Positions 21,389 to 30,316 are shown, counted from the stretch's first letter. The stretch: DNA of 64,000 nt from Pseudomonadota bacterium (GCA_027621915.1 JAQCAD010000002.1:124001-188000), one strand, 5' to 3'. The notes: generated by a model from the sequence alone, not told the origin. Made by a program: numbers and translations.

Positions 21389-22324
21389 TCAGTACTGTAG
21401 TGTGCCAACCAGGTCAGACACCGAAGCGAAGTTGTGGCGCTTCAAATAATCGGCAATGCCGTCATTGATTTTCGTGCACACCAACGGGTCGTAAAACAGC
21501 GCGGTGCCAACACCAACGGTCGATGCGCCGGCGATGATGAATTCTATTGCGTCAGCGGCGTTCGAGATTCCGCCCTGACCAATGACTGGAATATTATTTG
21601 GTCCGGCGACTTCATAAGCCTGGTGCACCTTAAGAAGGGCGATTGGTTTGATCGCCGGACCGGACAACCCGCCTCGCACGTTCCCGATGATCGGCTTGCG
21701 TGATTCGGCGTCGATTGCCATGCCCATCACCGTGTTAATCACAGCGAGGGCGTCTGCCCCGGCCTCAATGCAAAGCCGTGCATTTTCCCTGATGTCTGTC
21801 TGATTTGGCGAAAGTTTTGCGATGATGGGTTTACTCGTCTGCGCGCGACACGCAGCGACAACTTTTGCGGACATTTCCGGATAGTTACCGAACGACACGC
21901 CGCCCTCCTTGATATTCGGGCACGAGATATTTATTTCGATTGCATCGATCGGTGAGTCGTCGAAGCGCCTGGTCACCGCAGCGTAATCTTCGATGGTCGA
22001 GCCACAGACGTTCGCCATGAATCGGGTTTCGGTGAAATCAAGTCCGGGCAGGATTTCATCGACCACTTTGTCGACACCGGGGTTCTGCAGGCCGATCGCA
22101 TTCAACATTCCCATCGGCGTTTCGTAGACGCGGTGCGGCGGATTGCCAAGGCGTGGCTCCAGTGTCGTTCCTTTCAGGACTATCGCACCAGCGTCGCGAT
22201 TCGAAAAACCCTCGATGCGCGTGTATTCCTCGCCGAAGCCCACGCACCCGGACAGAAGGACGATGGGCGAGTCCAGCCTCAATCCGCAGAAGTCATTACG
22301 AAGAAGATCTTGTTGGGTGTTCAA
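21389..22324 (-). CDS. pyrD: Dihydroorotate dehydrogenase, class 1B-type catalytic subunit
   Basis: It oxidises dihydroorotate to orotate in pyrimidine synthesis. The 311-residue FMN barrel has the class 1 motifs: substrate loop NAIGLQNPG, catalytic-Cys strand IEINISCPNIKEGG, KLSPNQTDI, and FMN-phosphate binding GQGGISNAADAIEF and GASTVGVGTAL. Class 1B enzymes normally work with the iron-sulfur flavoprotein PyrK; no pyrK is adjacent. Most Gammaproteobacteria use the membrane class 2 enzyme, so this is notable. It is convergent with ntrC. Confidence 0.88.
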   Translation of the reverse strand: MNTQQDLLRNDFCGLRLDSPIVLLSGCVGFGEEYTRIEGFSNRDAGAIVLKGTTLEPRLGNPPHRVYETPMGMLNAIGLQNPGVDKVVDEILPGLDFTETRFMANVCGSTIEDYAAVTRRFDDSPIDAIEINISCPNIKEGGVSFGNYPEMSAKVVAACRAQTSKPIIAKLSPNQTDIRENARLCIEAGADALAVINTVMGMAIDAESRKPIIGNVRGGLSGPAIKPIALLKVHQAYEVAGPNNIPVIGQGGISNAADAIEFIIAGASTVGVGTALFYDPLVCTKINDGIADYLKRHNFASVSDLVGTLQY

Positions 22325-22396
22325 TACTGCAACCGTCTGTCAAACTCTCTGCCGCGCGCGATCTTACACACCTAACGCTACAAATTGCAGGTGCCC

Positions 22397-22861
22397 ATGT
22401 TCAGTGTCATTCTTTTCGAGCCGGAGATCCCGCCGAATACGGGCAACATCATACGCCTTTGCGCCAACACCGGCACGAAGCTGAACCTGGTCAAACCGCT
22501 GGGCTTCGATCTCGATGAGCCACGGTTGAAAAGAGCGGGTCTCGATTACCGGGAGTTCGCCGATGTCGCCGTTTATGAGAACTTAACGGCCTGCCTGGAT
22601 GCGCTGGGTCAACCGCGAGTTTTTGCGTTGAGTACTCGCGGCAGGACAACCTATGCATCACCGAAGTTCGAAGTTGGCGACACATTCCTGTTCGGGCCGG
22701 AGACCCGCGGTCTGCCACAGGCGCTGCTGGATTCGCTTCCGGCCGCGCAGCGATTGAGATTACCGATGCAAAGCGAAAGCCGCAGCCTGAATTTGTCAAA
22801 CGCGGCAGCGGTGATGATCTACGAAGCGTGGCGGCAGAACGGATTCGCCGGCGGAAGTTAA
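22397..22861 (+). CDS. trmL: tRNA (cytidine/uridine-2'-O-)-methyltransferase TrmL
   Basis: TrmL methylates the 2'-O of the wobble nucleotide in tRNA-Leu isoacceptors. The roughly 154-residue SPOUT protein starts MFSVILFEPEIPPNTGNIIR and has the SAM knot elements FLFGPETRGLPQ and SRSLNLSNAAAVMIYEAWRQ. ATG 22397 is preferred over the in-frame TTG at 22385 because AGGTG is placed before it and MFSVILFEPE is the family start. A long perfect inverted repeat follows immediately. Confidence 0.94.
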   Translation: MFSVILFEPEIPPNTGNIIRLCANTGTKLNLVKPLGFDLDEPRLKRAGLDYREFADVAVYENLTACLDALGQPRVFALSTRGRTTYASPKFEVGDTFLFGPETRGLPQALLDSLPAAQRLRLPMQSESRSLNLSNAAAVMIYEAWRQNGFAGGS

Positions 22862-22866
22862 GAAAT

Positions 22867-22952
22867 AAAAAAGGGGTCGGATCCAATTTACGAATTTATC
22901 TTCGGCCCTGAAATTCCAGAACGCATCGTAAATTGGATCCGACCCCTTTTTT
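22867..22952. repeat. REP-like inverted repeat, family A (perfect 27-bp arms)
   Basis: The left arm (22867-22893; core GGGGTCGGATCCAATTTA) and right arm (22926-22952) are exact reverse complements over 27 bases around a 32-base spacer. The element fills the gap between the convergent trmL and gpsA, and its A/T-ended hairpin could terminate both. A diverged copy lies at 39642-39722. The layout resembles paired REP elements spread by REP-associated tyrosine transposases; that origin is inferred. Confidence 0.85.
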
Positions 22953-22968
22953 AGTTTTTTCCCCTTTT

Positions 22969-23973
22969 CTACTCGGGCTTCAGACCACGACTCATCAGCG
23001 TACCAACTGCCTCTTTCGGCGATACGCCCTCATAAAGGATTCGGTAAATCTCTTTACAGATCGGCATGACCACGTCATTTTCGTCGGCGACTTTCTTGAC
23101 AGCTTTGGCAGCAAGCACGCCCTCGACCACCTGCTGAATTTCTTCCTGCGCTTCGGATACGGTTTTGCCACTGGCGAGCGCGAGACCCATGCGTCGGTTA
23201 CGTGACAAATCGTCGGTGCAGGTGAGCACGAGGTCGCCCATACCGGCAAGTCCCATAAAAGTGTCTGCGCGCGCGCCCAGTGCGACGCCCAGGCGAGTCA
23301 TCTCGACAAGGCCGCGATTGATCATCGCAATTCTTGTGTTGGCACCAAACCCCAGGCCATCCGATAAGCCCGCACCAATAGCCAGCACATTCTTGACCGC
23401 CCCGCCCACTTCGACACCGATCATGTCATCTGAGGTGTACGCGCGAAAGTTGTTGCCGGACAGTGTTGTGGCGAGTTCTCCGGCAAACGAGGGATCATTC
23501 GCGGCGATAGTCATCGCGGTTGGCAGGCCGGTACCCACTTCTTTCGCGAAGGTCGGCCCCGACAGGACGGCGAAATGCCTTTTCGAACCGAGGATTTCCA
23601 GCGCAACCTGGTGCGGCAGCTTGCCCGTGTCGAGCTCGAAGCCCTTCGTGGCCCAGCAAACTCGTGCTTCTTCATCCAGTAGTGGCGCTATTCGCGCCAG
23701 CGTTTCGCGCAAACCATGGCTCGGCACAGAAATGAGAATATCCCGCACGCCCGCCAGGCACGCCTCAAGATCCGGAATCACCTGGACGTTATCGGGAAAT
23801 TTTGCACCGGGCAGATAGCGATCGTTACAACCCGCTGCAGTCATATCCGCAAGCTGCGCGCTGTCCCGACCCCACAGGCGGACGACCCGCCCGCTGCGCG
23901 CAAACTGCAATGCCAGCGCCGTGCCCCAGGAGCCCGCGCCGAGTACGGCAATCGGTGGCTTGTTGCGCTGCAT
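22969..23973 (-). CDS. gpsA: Glycerol-3-phosphate dehydrogenase [NAD(P)+]
   Basis: GpsA reduces dihydroxyacetone phosphate to sn-glycerol-3-phosphate for phospholipids. The 334-residue product has the Rossmann motif VLGAGSWGTALA near residue 10, the catalytic Lys region GGAVKNVLAIGAGLSDGLGF, and GLAGMGDLVLTCT. It is the last gene of the rhodanese-grxC-secB-gpsA series, 11 bases after secB, an order conserved in Gammaproteobacteria. Confidence 0.97.
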   Translation of the reverse strand: MQRNKPPIAVLGAGSWGTALALQFARSGRVVRLWGRDSAQLADMTAAGCNDRYLPGAKFPDNVQVIPDLEACLAGVRDILISVPSHGLRETLARIAPLLDEEARVCWATKGFELDTGKLPHQVALEILGSKRHFAVLSGPTFAKEVGTGLPTAMTIAANDPSFAGELATTLSGNNFRAYTSDDMIGVEVGGAVKNVLAIGAGLSDGLGFGANTRIAMINRGLVEMTRLGVALGARADTFMGLAGMGDLVLTCTDDLSRNRRMGLALASGKTVSEAQEEIQQVVEGVLAAKAVKKVADENDVVMPICKEIYRILYEGVSPKEAVGTLMSRGLKPE

Positions 23974-23984
23974 GAGTTTTTCAG

Positions 23985-24485
23985 TTAGTGCGCGGCGGCG
24001 CCGCCGCCGCCGCCGCCGTTGCTCTCAGCTTCAGCTCGCGCCCTGACCTGCGCCATTCCCTGAGCGTATAGCGCGTCAAAGTTGATCGGCTGTAGAACAA
24101 ATTCAGGAAAACCACCGCGGGAAATGATCGAGGCAATGGCTTCGCGGGCGTAAGGAAAAAGGATGGTCGGACAAAAACTTCCAACCAGCGCTTTGAACTC
24201 TTCGTCATTGTATCCGGCAATGTGGAACAGGCCTGCCTGGTGCAGCTCGACGAGGAAAATCGTCTTGTCAGCTTCCTTGGCCTCAATCGCGATTGTCAGG
24301 ACGACTTCATGATTATTCTCTGCGCCAGCCGTGTGTGAGCTGCGAAGATTGAGATCGGTTTTAGGCGACCAGTCGGTCTTTGCGAATACCTGCGGTGTGT
24401 GCGGCGACTCAAAGGAAAAGTCCTTGATGTAAATCTTCTGGATAGCCAGTTGTTTATTCGCTGCTTTCTGTTCGTTCTCTGCCAT
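23985..24485 (-). CDS. secB: Protein-export chaperone SecB
   Basis: SecB is a tetrameric cytosolic chaperone that hands unfolded preproteins to SecA. The 166-residue product contains the conserved QKIYIKDFSFESPHTPQVF, AGLFHIAGYNDEEF and CPTILFPYAREAIASIISRGGFP. Its tail GGGGGGAAAH is encoded by a run of GGC-type triplets (24001-24018 is six CCG units on the + strand), which is unusual and could vary in length by slippage. Confidence 0.97.
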   Translation of the reverse strand: MAENEQKAANKQLAIQKIYIKDFSFESPHTPQVFAKTDWSPKTDLNLRSSHTAGAENNHEVVLTIAIEAKEADKTIFLVELHQAGLFHIAGYNDEEFKALVGSFCPTILFPYAREAIASIISRGGFPEFVLQPINFDALYAQGMAQVRARAEAESNGGGGGGAAAH

Positions 24486-24509
24486 GCTGGGTCCCCGTCT
24501 GTTACAAGA

Positions 24510-24779
24510 TTAATCGGTGTTGGCGTTGACCTGACCGGCGAGCAAACCGTCCAGCTCGCCACTTTGTTCCAGTGCGTGAAGCTCGTCGAATCCGCCGATC
24601 GGCCTGTCGTTGATAAAAATTTGCGGAACAGATCGCCGGCCGCTCAGGCGCGCCATTTCCTCACGCAGTTCGGCATCCCGGCTAACGAGTATGTCGACGT
24701 AGTCTACGCCCTTCTTTTTCAATAGCATCCGCGCCGCCGTGCAGAAGGCGCAATGCTCCGTTCCATAAATAGTGACCAT
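24510..24779 (-). CDS. grxC: Glutaredoxin 3 (GrxC-type), CAFC active site
   Basis: It is a small thiol-disulfide oxidoreductase that uses glutathione. The 89-residue product begins MVTIYGTEHCAFCTAARMLL and contains VPQIFINDRPIGGFDEL, with the cis-Pro and GG glutathione site. The active site is C-A-F-C instead of the usual CPYC; both cysteines are kept, so dithiol activity should remain. It lies between the rhodanese and secB genes. Confidence 0.93.
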   Translation of the reverse strand: MVTIYGTEHCAFCTAARMLLKKKGVDYVDILVSRDAELREEMARLSGRRSVPQIFINDRPIGGFDELHALEQSGELDGLLAGQVNANTD

Positions 24780-24805
24780 AGTGATCTCTGGCTCGCCCGC
24801 GCGTG

Positions 24806-25249
24806 TTACTTCTTGCCCTTGGTTTTTTTCCCGGTAACCAGCGGCAGGTTAGCCTGCGTCCATGCCGCGATTCCACCTTTCAGGCCATAGACGCTTTCCA
24901 TTCCGGATTTTCGCAATGAGTTAACGGCTCGTCCCGAGGTGACGCCGGCGTCACAGACAGCCAGTATGGATTTAGCCTGCATTTTGGCGAGCTTTTCCCG
25001 GTTAGCCTCGAGCTCATCAAAGGGAATATTCTTGGCGTTGACGATGTGGCCGCGCGCGAATGCTTCGGCACTACGCAGGTCGATCACCACGGCATCCGCA
25101 TTGATCAGGCTTACGGCCGCCTGGGGTTCGATACTGGTGATCCCGCCCGCTTTGCGGCGAAGCTCGGTGAAGATCAGCAGGAAAAAACTGAACATCAGCG
25201 CGGTAACGAGAATCATATGATTCGATGCAAATTCCAGATAGGTGTCCAT
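24806..25249 (-). CDS. Membrane-anchored rhodanese-like sulfurtransferase
   Basis: One N-terminal membrane helix (HMILVTALMFSFFLLIF) precedes a single rhodanese domain. The active loop is CDAGVTSGRA with the catalytic Cys, after VVIDLRSAEAFARGHI. It matches the YibN family found next to grxC-secB in Gammaproteobacteria. ATG 25249 (MDTYLEFASNHM) is chosen over an upstream in-frame TTG at 25282. Substrate is unknown; the domain faces the cytoplasm or periplasm depending on anchor topology. Confidence 0.88.
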   Translation of the reverse strand: MDTYLEFASNHMILVTALMFSFFLLIFTELRRKAGGITSIEPQAAVSLINADAVVIDLRSAEAFARGHIVNAKNIPFDELEANREKLAKMQAKSILAVCDAGVTSGRAVNSLRKSGMESVYGLKGGIAAWTQANLPLVTGKKTKGKK

Positions 25250-25373
25250 TAATCTCTCAAATATTTCGCCGGTCGCTGCCAACCACTATTATATGTCGCA
25301 CTTTCGCCAGCTACGCCGCGAGGAAAACCGCCAGTATACCAGCGGCTGCACCGCGCTGGCGTATTGAAAAGCA

Positions 25374-26558
25374 ATGCGTACACTCATGTCCATGACTCGA
25401 ACCATCCGACAGAATATCCTGACCGTCCTCCTGCTGGTGCTCGCCGCATCCGTGGTTCGTGGGCAGGACAACGATATGGCGGAAATCAAAGAACGAGAAC
25501 TGGAGGCGGTCCGGGACAAGATAAGCACGCTCAAGACCAGTATGGACCGTCGCGCCTCCGAGCGAGACCGGATCACCGGCGAATTGCAGTCCGCGGAGGT
25601 TTCGATTGCCGAGAAACGCAGCAACCTGAAAGAACTCGAACGGCAGCGAGATTTCAGCGAGAAAAAGAAAGCGGATCTTGATGCCCGACTCAAGGCGGGG
25701 GAAGCAGAGTTGGCGGCCGAATCTGCGCAGCTGGAGTCCCAGGTTGTGGCCGCCTACACAAGTGGCAGCCAGGAACGCCTCAAGTTGTTGCTCAATCAAC
25801 ATGATCCGGCAACGCTGGGTCGACTGATGACCTACTACCGGTACATGAGCGAATTTCGTGGAGAAAATATTGCATCTGTAAACAATCATATTGCCGAGCT
25901 TTCAGATCTGCGAACGCAGGCCGAGATAGAGGAAAACCGCCTGGCGGGGCTCGCACGAGCCCGTTATGCAGAACTGACAGATCTCAATTCAGGCCAGGAA
26001 AAACGCCAGAGTCTCCTGGTCACGCTGAAGTCGCAGATCGCTCAGGAGGGCTCGGAGATCGAGCGCCTCGCGGCGGAGGAACAGGATCTGGCACGGCTGA
26101 TCGCCGAGCTGACCAGCATTTTGTCGGACTATCCGATTACATCGGAAGAGCCGTTCGGCACGCTGCAGGGCAAGTTGACCTGGCCGATCGCGGGGAGGCT
26201 GTTACACGACTTCGGGCAGCCGCGCGCTGGTGGCATGAAATGGAACGGCGTCGTTCTTTCCGCACCCCGAGGCCAAGAGGTGCGTGTTATCTATCACGGC
26301 AGGATAGTGTTCTCGGACTGGCTGGCAGGAATGGGGCTCATCGTAATTGTTGAGCACGGCGATGGCTTCATGACGCTTTATGGTTACAACGAAACGACCC
26401 TCAAAAGCGCTGGCGACTGGGTCGCGCCAGGCGACGTCATTGCAACAGTTGGTGACAGTGGCGGGCAGCAACAGACAGGCCTGTATTTCGAAGTTCGCCA
26501 GGGTACCAAACCGCTCAATCCGAGAAACTGGGTCTCCAGGCAGCCCGGCACCGGGTGA
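25374..26558 (+). CDS. envC: Murein hydrolase activator EnvC
   Basis: EnvC sits at the division site and activates amidases AmiA/AmiB under FtsEX control. The 394-residue product has a signal peptide (cleavage near VRGQD), two long coiled-coil stretches (about residues 40-120 and 165-250) and a C-terminal LytM domain. The metal-ligand positions of active M23 enzymes are degenerate (GGMKWNGVVLSA and GLYFEVRQG in place of HxGxD and HLHFE), as expected for an activator. It is divergent from the rhodanese gene. Confidence 0.9.
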   Translation: MRTLMSMTRTIRQNILTVLLLVLAASVVRGQDNDMAEIKERELEAVRDKISTLKTSMDRRASERDRITGELQSAEVSIAEKRSNLKELERQRDFSEKKKADLDARLKAGEAELAAESAQLESQVVAAYTSGSQERLKLLLNQHDPATLGRLMTYYRYMSEFRGENIASVNNHIAELSDLRTQAEIEENRLAGLARARYAELTDLNSGQEKRQSLLVTLKSQIAQEGSEIERLAAEEQDLARLIAELTSILSDYPITSEEPFGTLQGKLTWPIAGRLLHDFGQPRAGGMKWNGVVLSAPRGQEVRVIYHGRIVFSDWLAGMGLIVIVEHGDGFMTLYGYNETTLKSAGDWVAPGDVIATVGDSGGQQQTGLYFEVRQGTKPLNPRNWVSRQPGTG

Positions 26559-26635
26559 ACGGCCCCGGCCTCGTTAGCAAATCGCACGCGCTGTGATAAG
26601 GTCGATCGTCCGATCCGACAGGCGTCCGCAGTTCT

Positions 26636-27880
26636 GTGACCTCCATTAAAACAAGAGCAATCCTGGTCCTCGTCATTGGCACCATTCTCGGTGTCAGCCT
26701 GTCGATTGGCGGCGGCCTGATTGCCGGGCGCAACAACCTGTCAGGGCAGGAACTGTCTGCGGACCATATGCGCCTGCTTGTCGAGGTGATGGAGCGGGTC
26801 AAACAAGATTATGTTGAGCCGATCGACGATGCGGCACTCCTGGAGAAAGCGATACGCGGCATGGTCGGCGACCTCGATCCGCATTCGGCTTACCTCGACG
26901 CGGACGAATACCTCGACATACGCGCCAGCACCAACGGCCGGTATTCCGGTGTCGGTCTCGAAGTCAGCGTAGCAGGCGGGACTGTACTCGTGATCGCGCC
27001 GATCGATGGCACACCGGCGCAGGAGGCAGGCATTGAGGCAGGCGATGAAATTGTAGGTATTGATGGCGCAGAGATCGCGACGGCCGGTCTCGAAGACACG
27101 ATCGACAGGCTGCGCGGACGACCCGGCACGTCGGTAACCGTCAGTGTTCGGCGGGCAGATTACGACGACCCGCTGTCTTTTCACCTGACCCGGCAAAAAA
27201 TCCAGATAGCGAGTGTCCGGTACGAAATAATCGACCACTCCGTTGGCTATGTGCGACTCAGCCAGTTCAACGAATCATCAGCCGACGAAGTCAGCAGTGC
27301 GATCGATGAAATGATTGACGACGCACAAAATCAGACCGGCAATATGCTGACCGGGGTGATTCTGGATCTGCGAAACAACCCGGGCGGGATCCTGGAGTCT
27401 GCAGTAGATATTTCGGATCTGTTTCTCGATCATGGAGTGATCGTTTCCGCGGAAGGCCGTACGCCCGAGTCCCGATTCGTGCGTGAAGCCCGGCTTGGAG
27501 ACATTCTTGATGGCGCAGCGATTGCAGTTCTGGTTAATCGCGGATCCGCATCGGCGTCGGAAATCGTCGCGGGCGCATTGCAGGATCATCAGCGCGCAAC
27601 GATTGTTGGGACGCGAACGTTCGGCAAAGGCCTCGTCCAGACTGTCGTGCCGTTATCGAGAGGTCGCGCGGTCAAGCTGACGACATCGAATTATTTCACT
27701 CCGTCCGGCGAGTCCATTCACGAAAAGGGCGTACAGCCGGACGTACTGATTGAGAGCAGCGGGCAATATCCAAATCAAGGACAGAACTCCCCTCTCGATC
27801 GGGAGGGTGATGTGCAGTTGATCGAAGCGCTGCAGATTCTGCGTAATCGACCCGTGTTGCATTCCCGGGCGCCGGATTAA
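26636..27880 (+). CDS. Carboxyl-terminal processing protease, S41 family
   Basis: It is a periplasmic protease that trims C-termini. The 414-residue product starts from GTG 26636 with an N-terminal signal/anchor. A PDZ domain follows (about residues 95-180; IDGTPAQEAGIEAGDEIVGI), then the S41 domain with the nucleophile in NRGSASASEIVAGAL and the general-base Lys in GTRTFGKGLVQTVV. The order envC - S41 protease - polysaccharide deacetylase is common in Gammaproteobacteria. Confidence 0.94.
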   Translation: MTSIKTRAILVLVIGTILGVSLSIGGGLIAGRNNLSGQELSADHMRLLVEVMERVKQDYVEPIDDAALLEKAIRGMVGDLDPHSAYLDADEYLDIRASTNGRYSGVGLEVSVAGGTVLVIAPIDGTPAQEAGIEAGDEIVGIDGAEIATAGLEDTIDRLRGRPGTSVTVSVRRADYDDPLSFHLTRQKIQIASVRYEIIDHSVGYVRLSQFNESSADEVSSAIDEMIDDAQNQTGNMLTGVILDLRNNPGGILESAVDISDLFLDHGVIVSAEGRTPESRFVREARLGDILDGAAIAVLVNRGSASASEIVAGALQDHQRATIVGTRTFGKGLVQTVVPLSRGRAVKLTTSNYFTPSGESIHEKGVQPDVLIESSGQYPNQGQNSPLDREGDVQLIEALQILRNRPVLHSRAPD

Positions 27881-27882
27881 AA

Positions 27883-28659
27883 ATGTTTGAGCAGCGAGTC
27901 TTGTTGATCGCGGCACTGTGCTTCGCGTCTCCAGTTTTGGCAGATAGCCTGAAGCCCGGTATTGCGATCATCATTGATGATCTCGGTTACGAAAAAGCCG
28001 CAGGCGAAAGGGCGATCCGCCTGCCGGGGCCGATCGCGTATGCAATTTTGCCGGCTACGCCTCGTGCGACACTCCTGGCTGAAACAGCACATGCAATGGG
28101 CAAGGAGGTGCTGCTTCATGTGCCCCTGCAGGCCATGAACGACCATGACCACGCGGAGCCGGGGAGCCTGCTGCTCAAAATGAGTCGCAAACAATTCAGC
28201 AGTGCGTTTGTGAGCAATATTGAATCAATTCCGCATGCAATCGGCGTGAACAGTCATCGAGGCAGCTTGCTGACGCGACACCCGGGGCACATGACATGGC
28301 TAATGGAAGAAATTCAGCAATACGAAAACCTGTTTTTCGTCGACAGCTACACGACGGCAAGCAGCATCGCATTGAGTGTCGCAATGGAGCGCGGAGTACC
28401 CGCCGTGAAGCGGGATGTGTTTCTGGACCCGGATACAGAACCCGGAACGGTTGAAAGAGAATTTGCGCGCCTCAAGAGACTTGCGCGCCAGCAGGGATAT
28501 GCAGTCGGTATCGGGCATCCCTATCCGACAACACTCGAATACCTGGAACAGGCGCTGCCCGATCTTCAGGATGAGGGATTCAACCTGATCAGCATCAGCC
28601 AGTTGGTCGCTCTCAAGAACCAGGCCCGCGAGACGGTGCCGCCGGTTTCGGCAGAATAA
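27883..28659 (+). CDS. Divergent polysaccharide deacetylase (YibQ family)
   Basis: The 258-residue exported protein begins with a signal peptide ending near VLADS. It then has the divergent deacetylase motifs IAIIIDDLGYEKAAGERAI and LHVPLQAMN, plus GVNSHRGSLLT and GIGHPYPTTLEYL. It is encoded 2 bases after the S41 protease stop. It probably acts on a cell-wall or exopolysaccharide substrate in the periplasm, but none is established for the family. Confidence 0.88.
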   Translation: MFEQRVLLIAALCFASPVLADSLKPGIAIIIDDLGYEKAAGERAIRLPGPIAYAILPATPRATLLAETAHAMGKEVLLHVPLQAMNDHDHAEPGSLLLKMSRKQFSSAFVSNIESIPHAIGVNSHRGSLLTRHPGHMTWLMEEIQQYENLFFVDSYTTASSIALSVAMERGVPAVKRDVFLDPDTEPGTVEREFARLKRLARQQGYAVGIGHPYPTTLEYLEQALPDLQDEGFNLISISQLVALKNQARETVPPVSAE

Positions 28660-28660
28660 T

Positions 28661-29284
28661 GTGAAGCGTTTTTATGAAGAACGAGTGCTGCCTCATTTGA
28701 TTAACAAGGCCTGTTCGGCCAGTCCCAATCAGAAGCAGCGGCAGAAGATCGTGCCGCTGGCCGAGGGGCGCGTTCTGGAAATCGGTTTTGGCAGCGGGCT
28801 GAATGTACCGTTCTACGATTGCAGCAAAGTGGAGAAAGTCTGGGCGCTGGAGCCATCCGAAGGCATGCGTGCCAAGGCGAAGCCGTTGGTGGATGGGTCG
28901 TCGCTGGACATCGAATTCATTGACCTGCCGGGGGAAAAAATCCCGCTCGATGCGGCGACTGTGGACACGGTTCTCGTGACCTATTCTCTGTGCACAATAC
29001 CGGATGCCGTGCTGGCGCTCGCGGGAATGCGCAGGGTGCTGAAGCCAGGCGGCAAGTTAATATTCTGCGAGCATGGCAAAGCCCCGGACGAGAATATCAA
29101 TCGTTGGCAGAACAGACTGAATCCGGCGTGGCGAAAAATTGCCGGCGGCTGCAATATGAATCGCGATATTCCCGGTCTGCTGGTGGCCGGCGGCTTTCGC
29201 GTGTTGACCGACGAAAGAATGTATATACCCGGTGCGAAGGTATTGAGCTATAACTACTGGGGCGTAGCAGTTGCCGCGAATTGA
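28661..29284 (+). CDS. Class I SAM-dependent methyltransferase (UbiE-like)
   Basis: The 207-residue product starts from GTG 28661 immediately after the deacetylase stop. Motif I is VLEIGFGSGLNVPFYD; post-motifs DTVLVTYSLCTIPDA and LKPGGKLIFCEHG are typical of UbiE/COQ5-type methyltransferases. Substrate is unknown; small lipids or quinones are usual for this group. Tight spacing suggests co-transcription with envC and its partners. Confidence 0.85.
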   Translation: MKRFYEERVLPHLINKACSASPNQKQRQKIVPLAEGRVLEIGFGSGLNVPFYDCSKVEKVWALEPSEGMRAKAKPLVDGSSLDIEFIDLPGEKIPLDAATVDTVLVTYSLCTIPDAVLALAGMRRVLKPGGKLIFCEHGKAPDENINRWQNRLNPAWRKIAGGCNMNRDIPGLLVAGGFRVLTDERMYIPGAKVLSYNYWGVAVAAN

Positions 29285-29341
29285 ACAAGCGGCGGCAAGT
29301 CGCATCTAAGAAAATATGCTTGCAATCAAAATGATAAAACC

Positions 29342-30316
29342 ATGAATTATCTGCACCGGTTATTGGTCTCCATTGGCCTGTTTTTATATTCACTGCTCGC
29401 CGCGAACGCTGTCGCGCAGGAAGTGACTCCGGCGAACAAGGGCGACGTGGCCTGCACAATGCAATACGACCCTGTGTGTGGCACGGATGGAAGGACCTAC
29501 AGCAATGACTGCGTCGCCGGCACAGCGGGGGTGGACGTTGCGAGCCCGGGGGAGTGCACGGCGGAAATCGTTACCAACGGTGTGTTTGAACAAAGAGAGC
29601 GTTGCCCGGAGATTTACGCGCCGGTCTGCGGGAATGACGGCAACACCTATGGTAATGAATGCCTGGCCGGGGAGGCGGGACTCGAAGAAGTGACAACCGG
29701 AGCTTGCGTGACGCAAGTCGAAAGTTGCCCAGAGCACTTTGAGCCGGTCTGCGGAATCGATGGCAACACCTACAGCAATGTCTGCTTCGCCAGTGCGGCG
29801 GGCGTCGAGGTCGCTGATCTGGGCGCATGCCTGGGCACAGGTTGCCCTGCTGACTACGACCCGGTATGCGGCGTCAATGCAAGAACCTATCGCAATCGCT
29901 GTGAAGCTGACGCGGAGCGTATTCCGGTACAGCGTGCCGGTATTTGCGATGTAAACAACTGCCCGGCAGTCTTCATGCCGGTTTGTGGCCCGGATGGCAC
30001 GACTTACGACAATTCCTGCCAGGCACAGGCTGCAGGAGTTGCGCTGGTTACTGAAGGTGCGTGCAACATGCGGCCATGCCCGAAGATGTATGTTCCGGTT
30101 TGCGGTGCGGATGATCTGACTTACGGCAATGCCTGTCTTGCCGAACGCAATGGTGTACGAATCATGCACGCCGGCCTGTGCGAGGCACAGGGACAAAATT
30201 GTCCCCGCATTTACCAGCCCGTCTGCGGCCTGAATGGCGTGACGTACGAAAACGATTGTCAGCTCAAAAACGCCGGCGAGACCCTTGCCTATGCAGGCGC
30301 ATGTGTCGGGCAGTGA
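29342..30316 (+). CDS. Secreted protein with seven tandem Kazal-like domains
   Basis: A signal peptide (residues 1-25, AVAQE) is followed by seven units of about 36-40 residues from residue 38 to the end. Each follows the pattern CPxxYxPVCGxDGxTYxNxC...GxC. Every unit has four cysteines rather than the six of animal Kazal inhibitors. The protein is almost entirely repeats, with no other domain. Kazal domains inhibit serine proteases by a substrate-like loop; inhibition here is inferred. It lies between a methyltransferase and a peptidase cluster. Confidence 0.85.
   Translation: MNYLHRLLVSIGLFLYSLLAANAVAQEVTPANKGDVACTMQYDPVCGTDGRTYSNDCVAGTAGVDVASPGECTAEIVTNGVFEQRERCPEIYAPVCGNDGNTYGNECLAGEAGLEEVTTGACVTQVESCPEHFEPVCGIDGNTYSNVCFASAAGVEVADLGACLGTGCPADYDPVCGVNARTYRNRCEADAERIPVQRAGICDVNNCPAVFMPVCGPDGTTYDNSCQAQAAGVALVTEGACNMRPCPKMYVPVCGADDLTYGNACLAERNGVRIMHAGLCEAQGQNCPRIYQPVCGLNGVTYENDCQLKNAGETLAYAGACVGQ

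Noticed and set aside
29390-30196. Leftward 268-codon open frame
   Set aside because: It is the antisense of the repeated Kazal units; the repeated codons keep the frame open.
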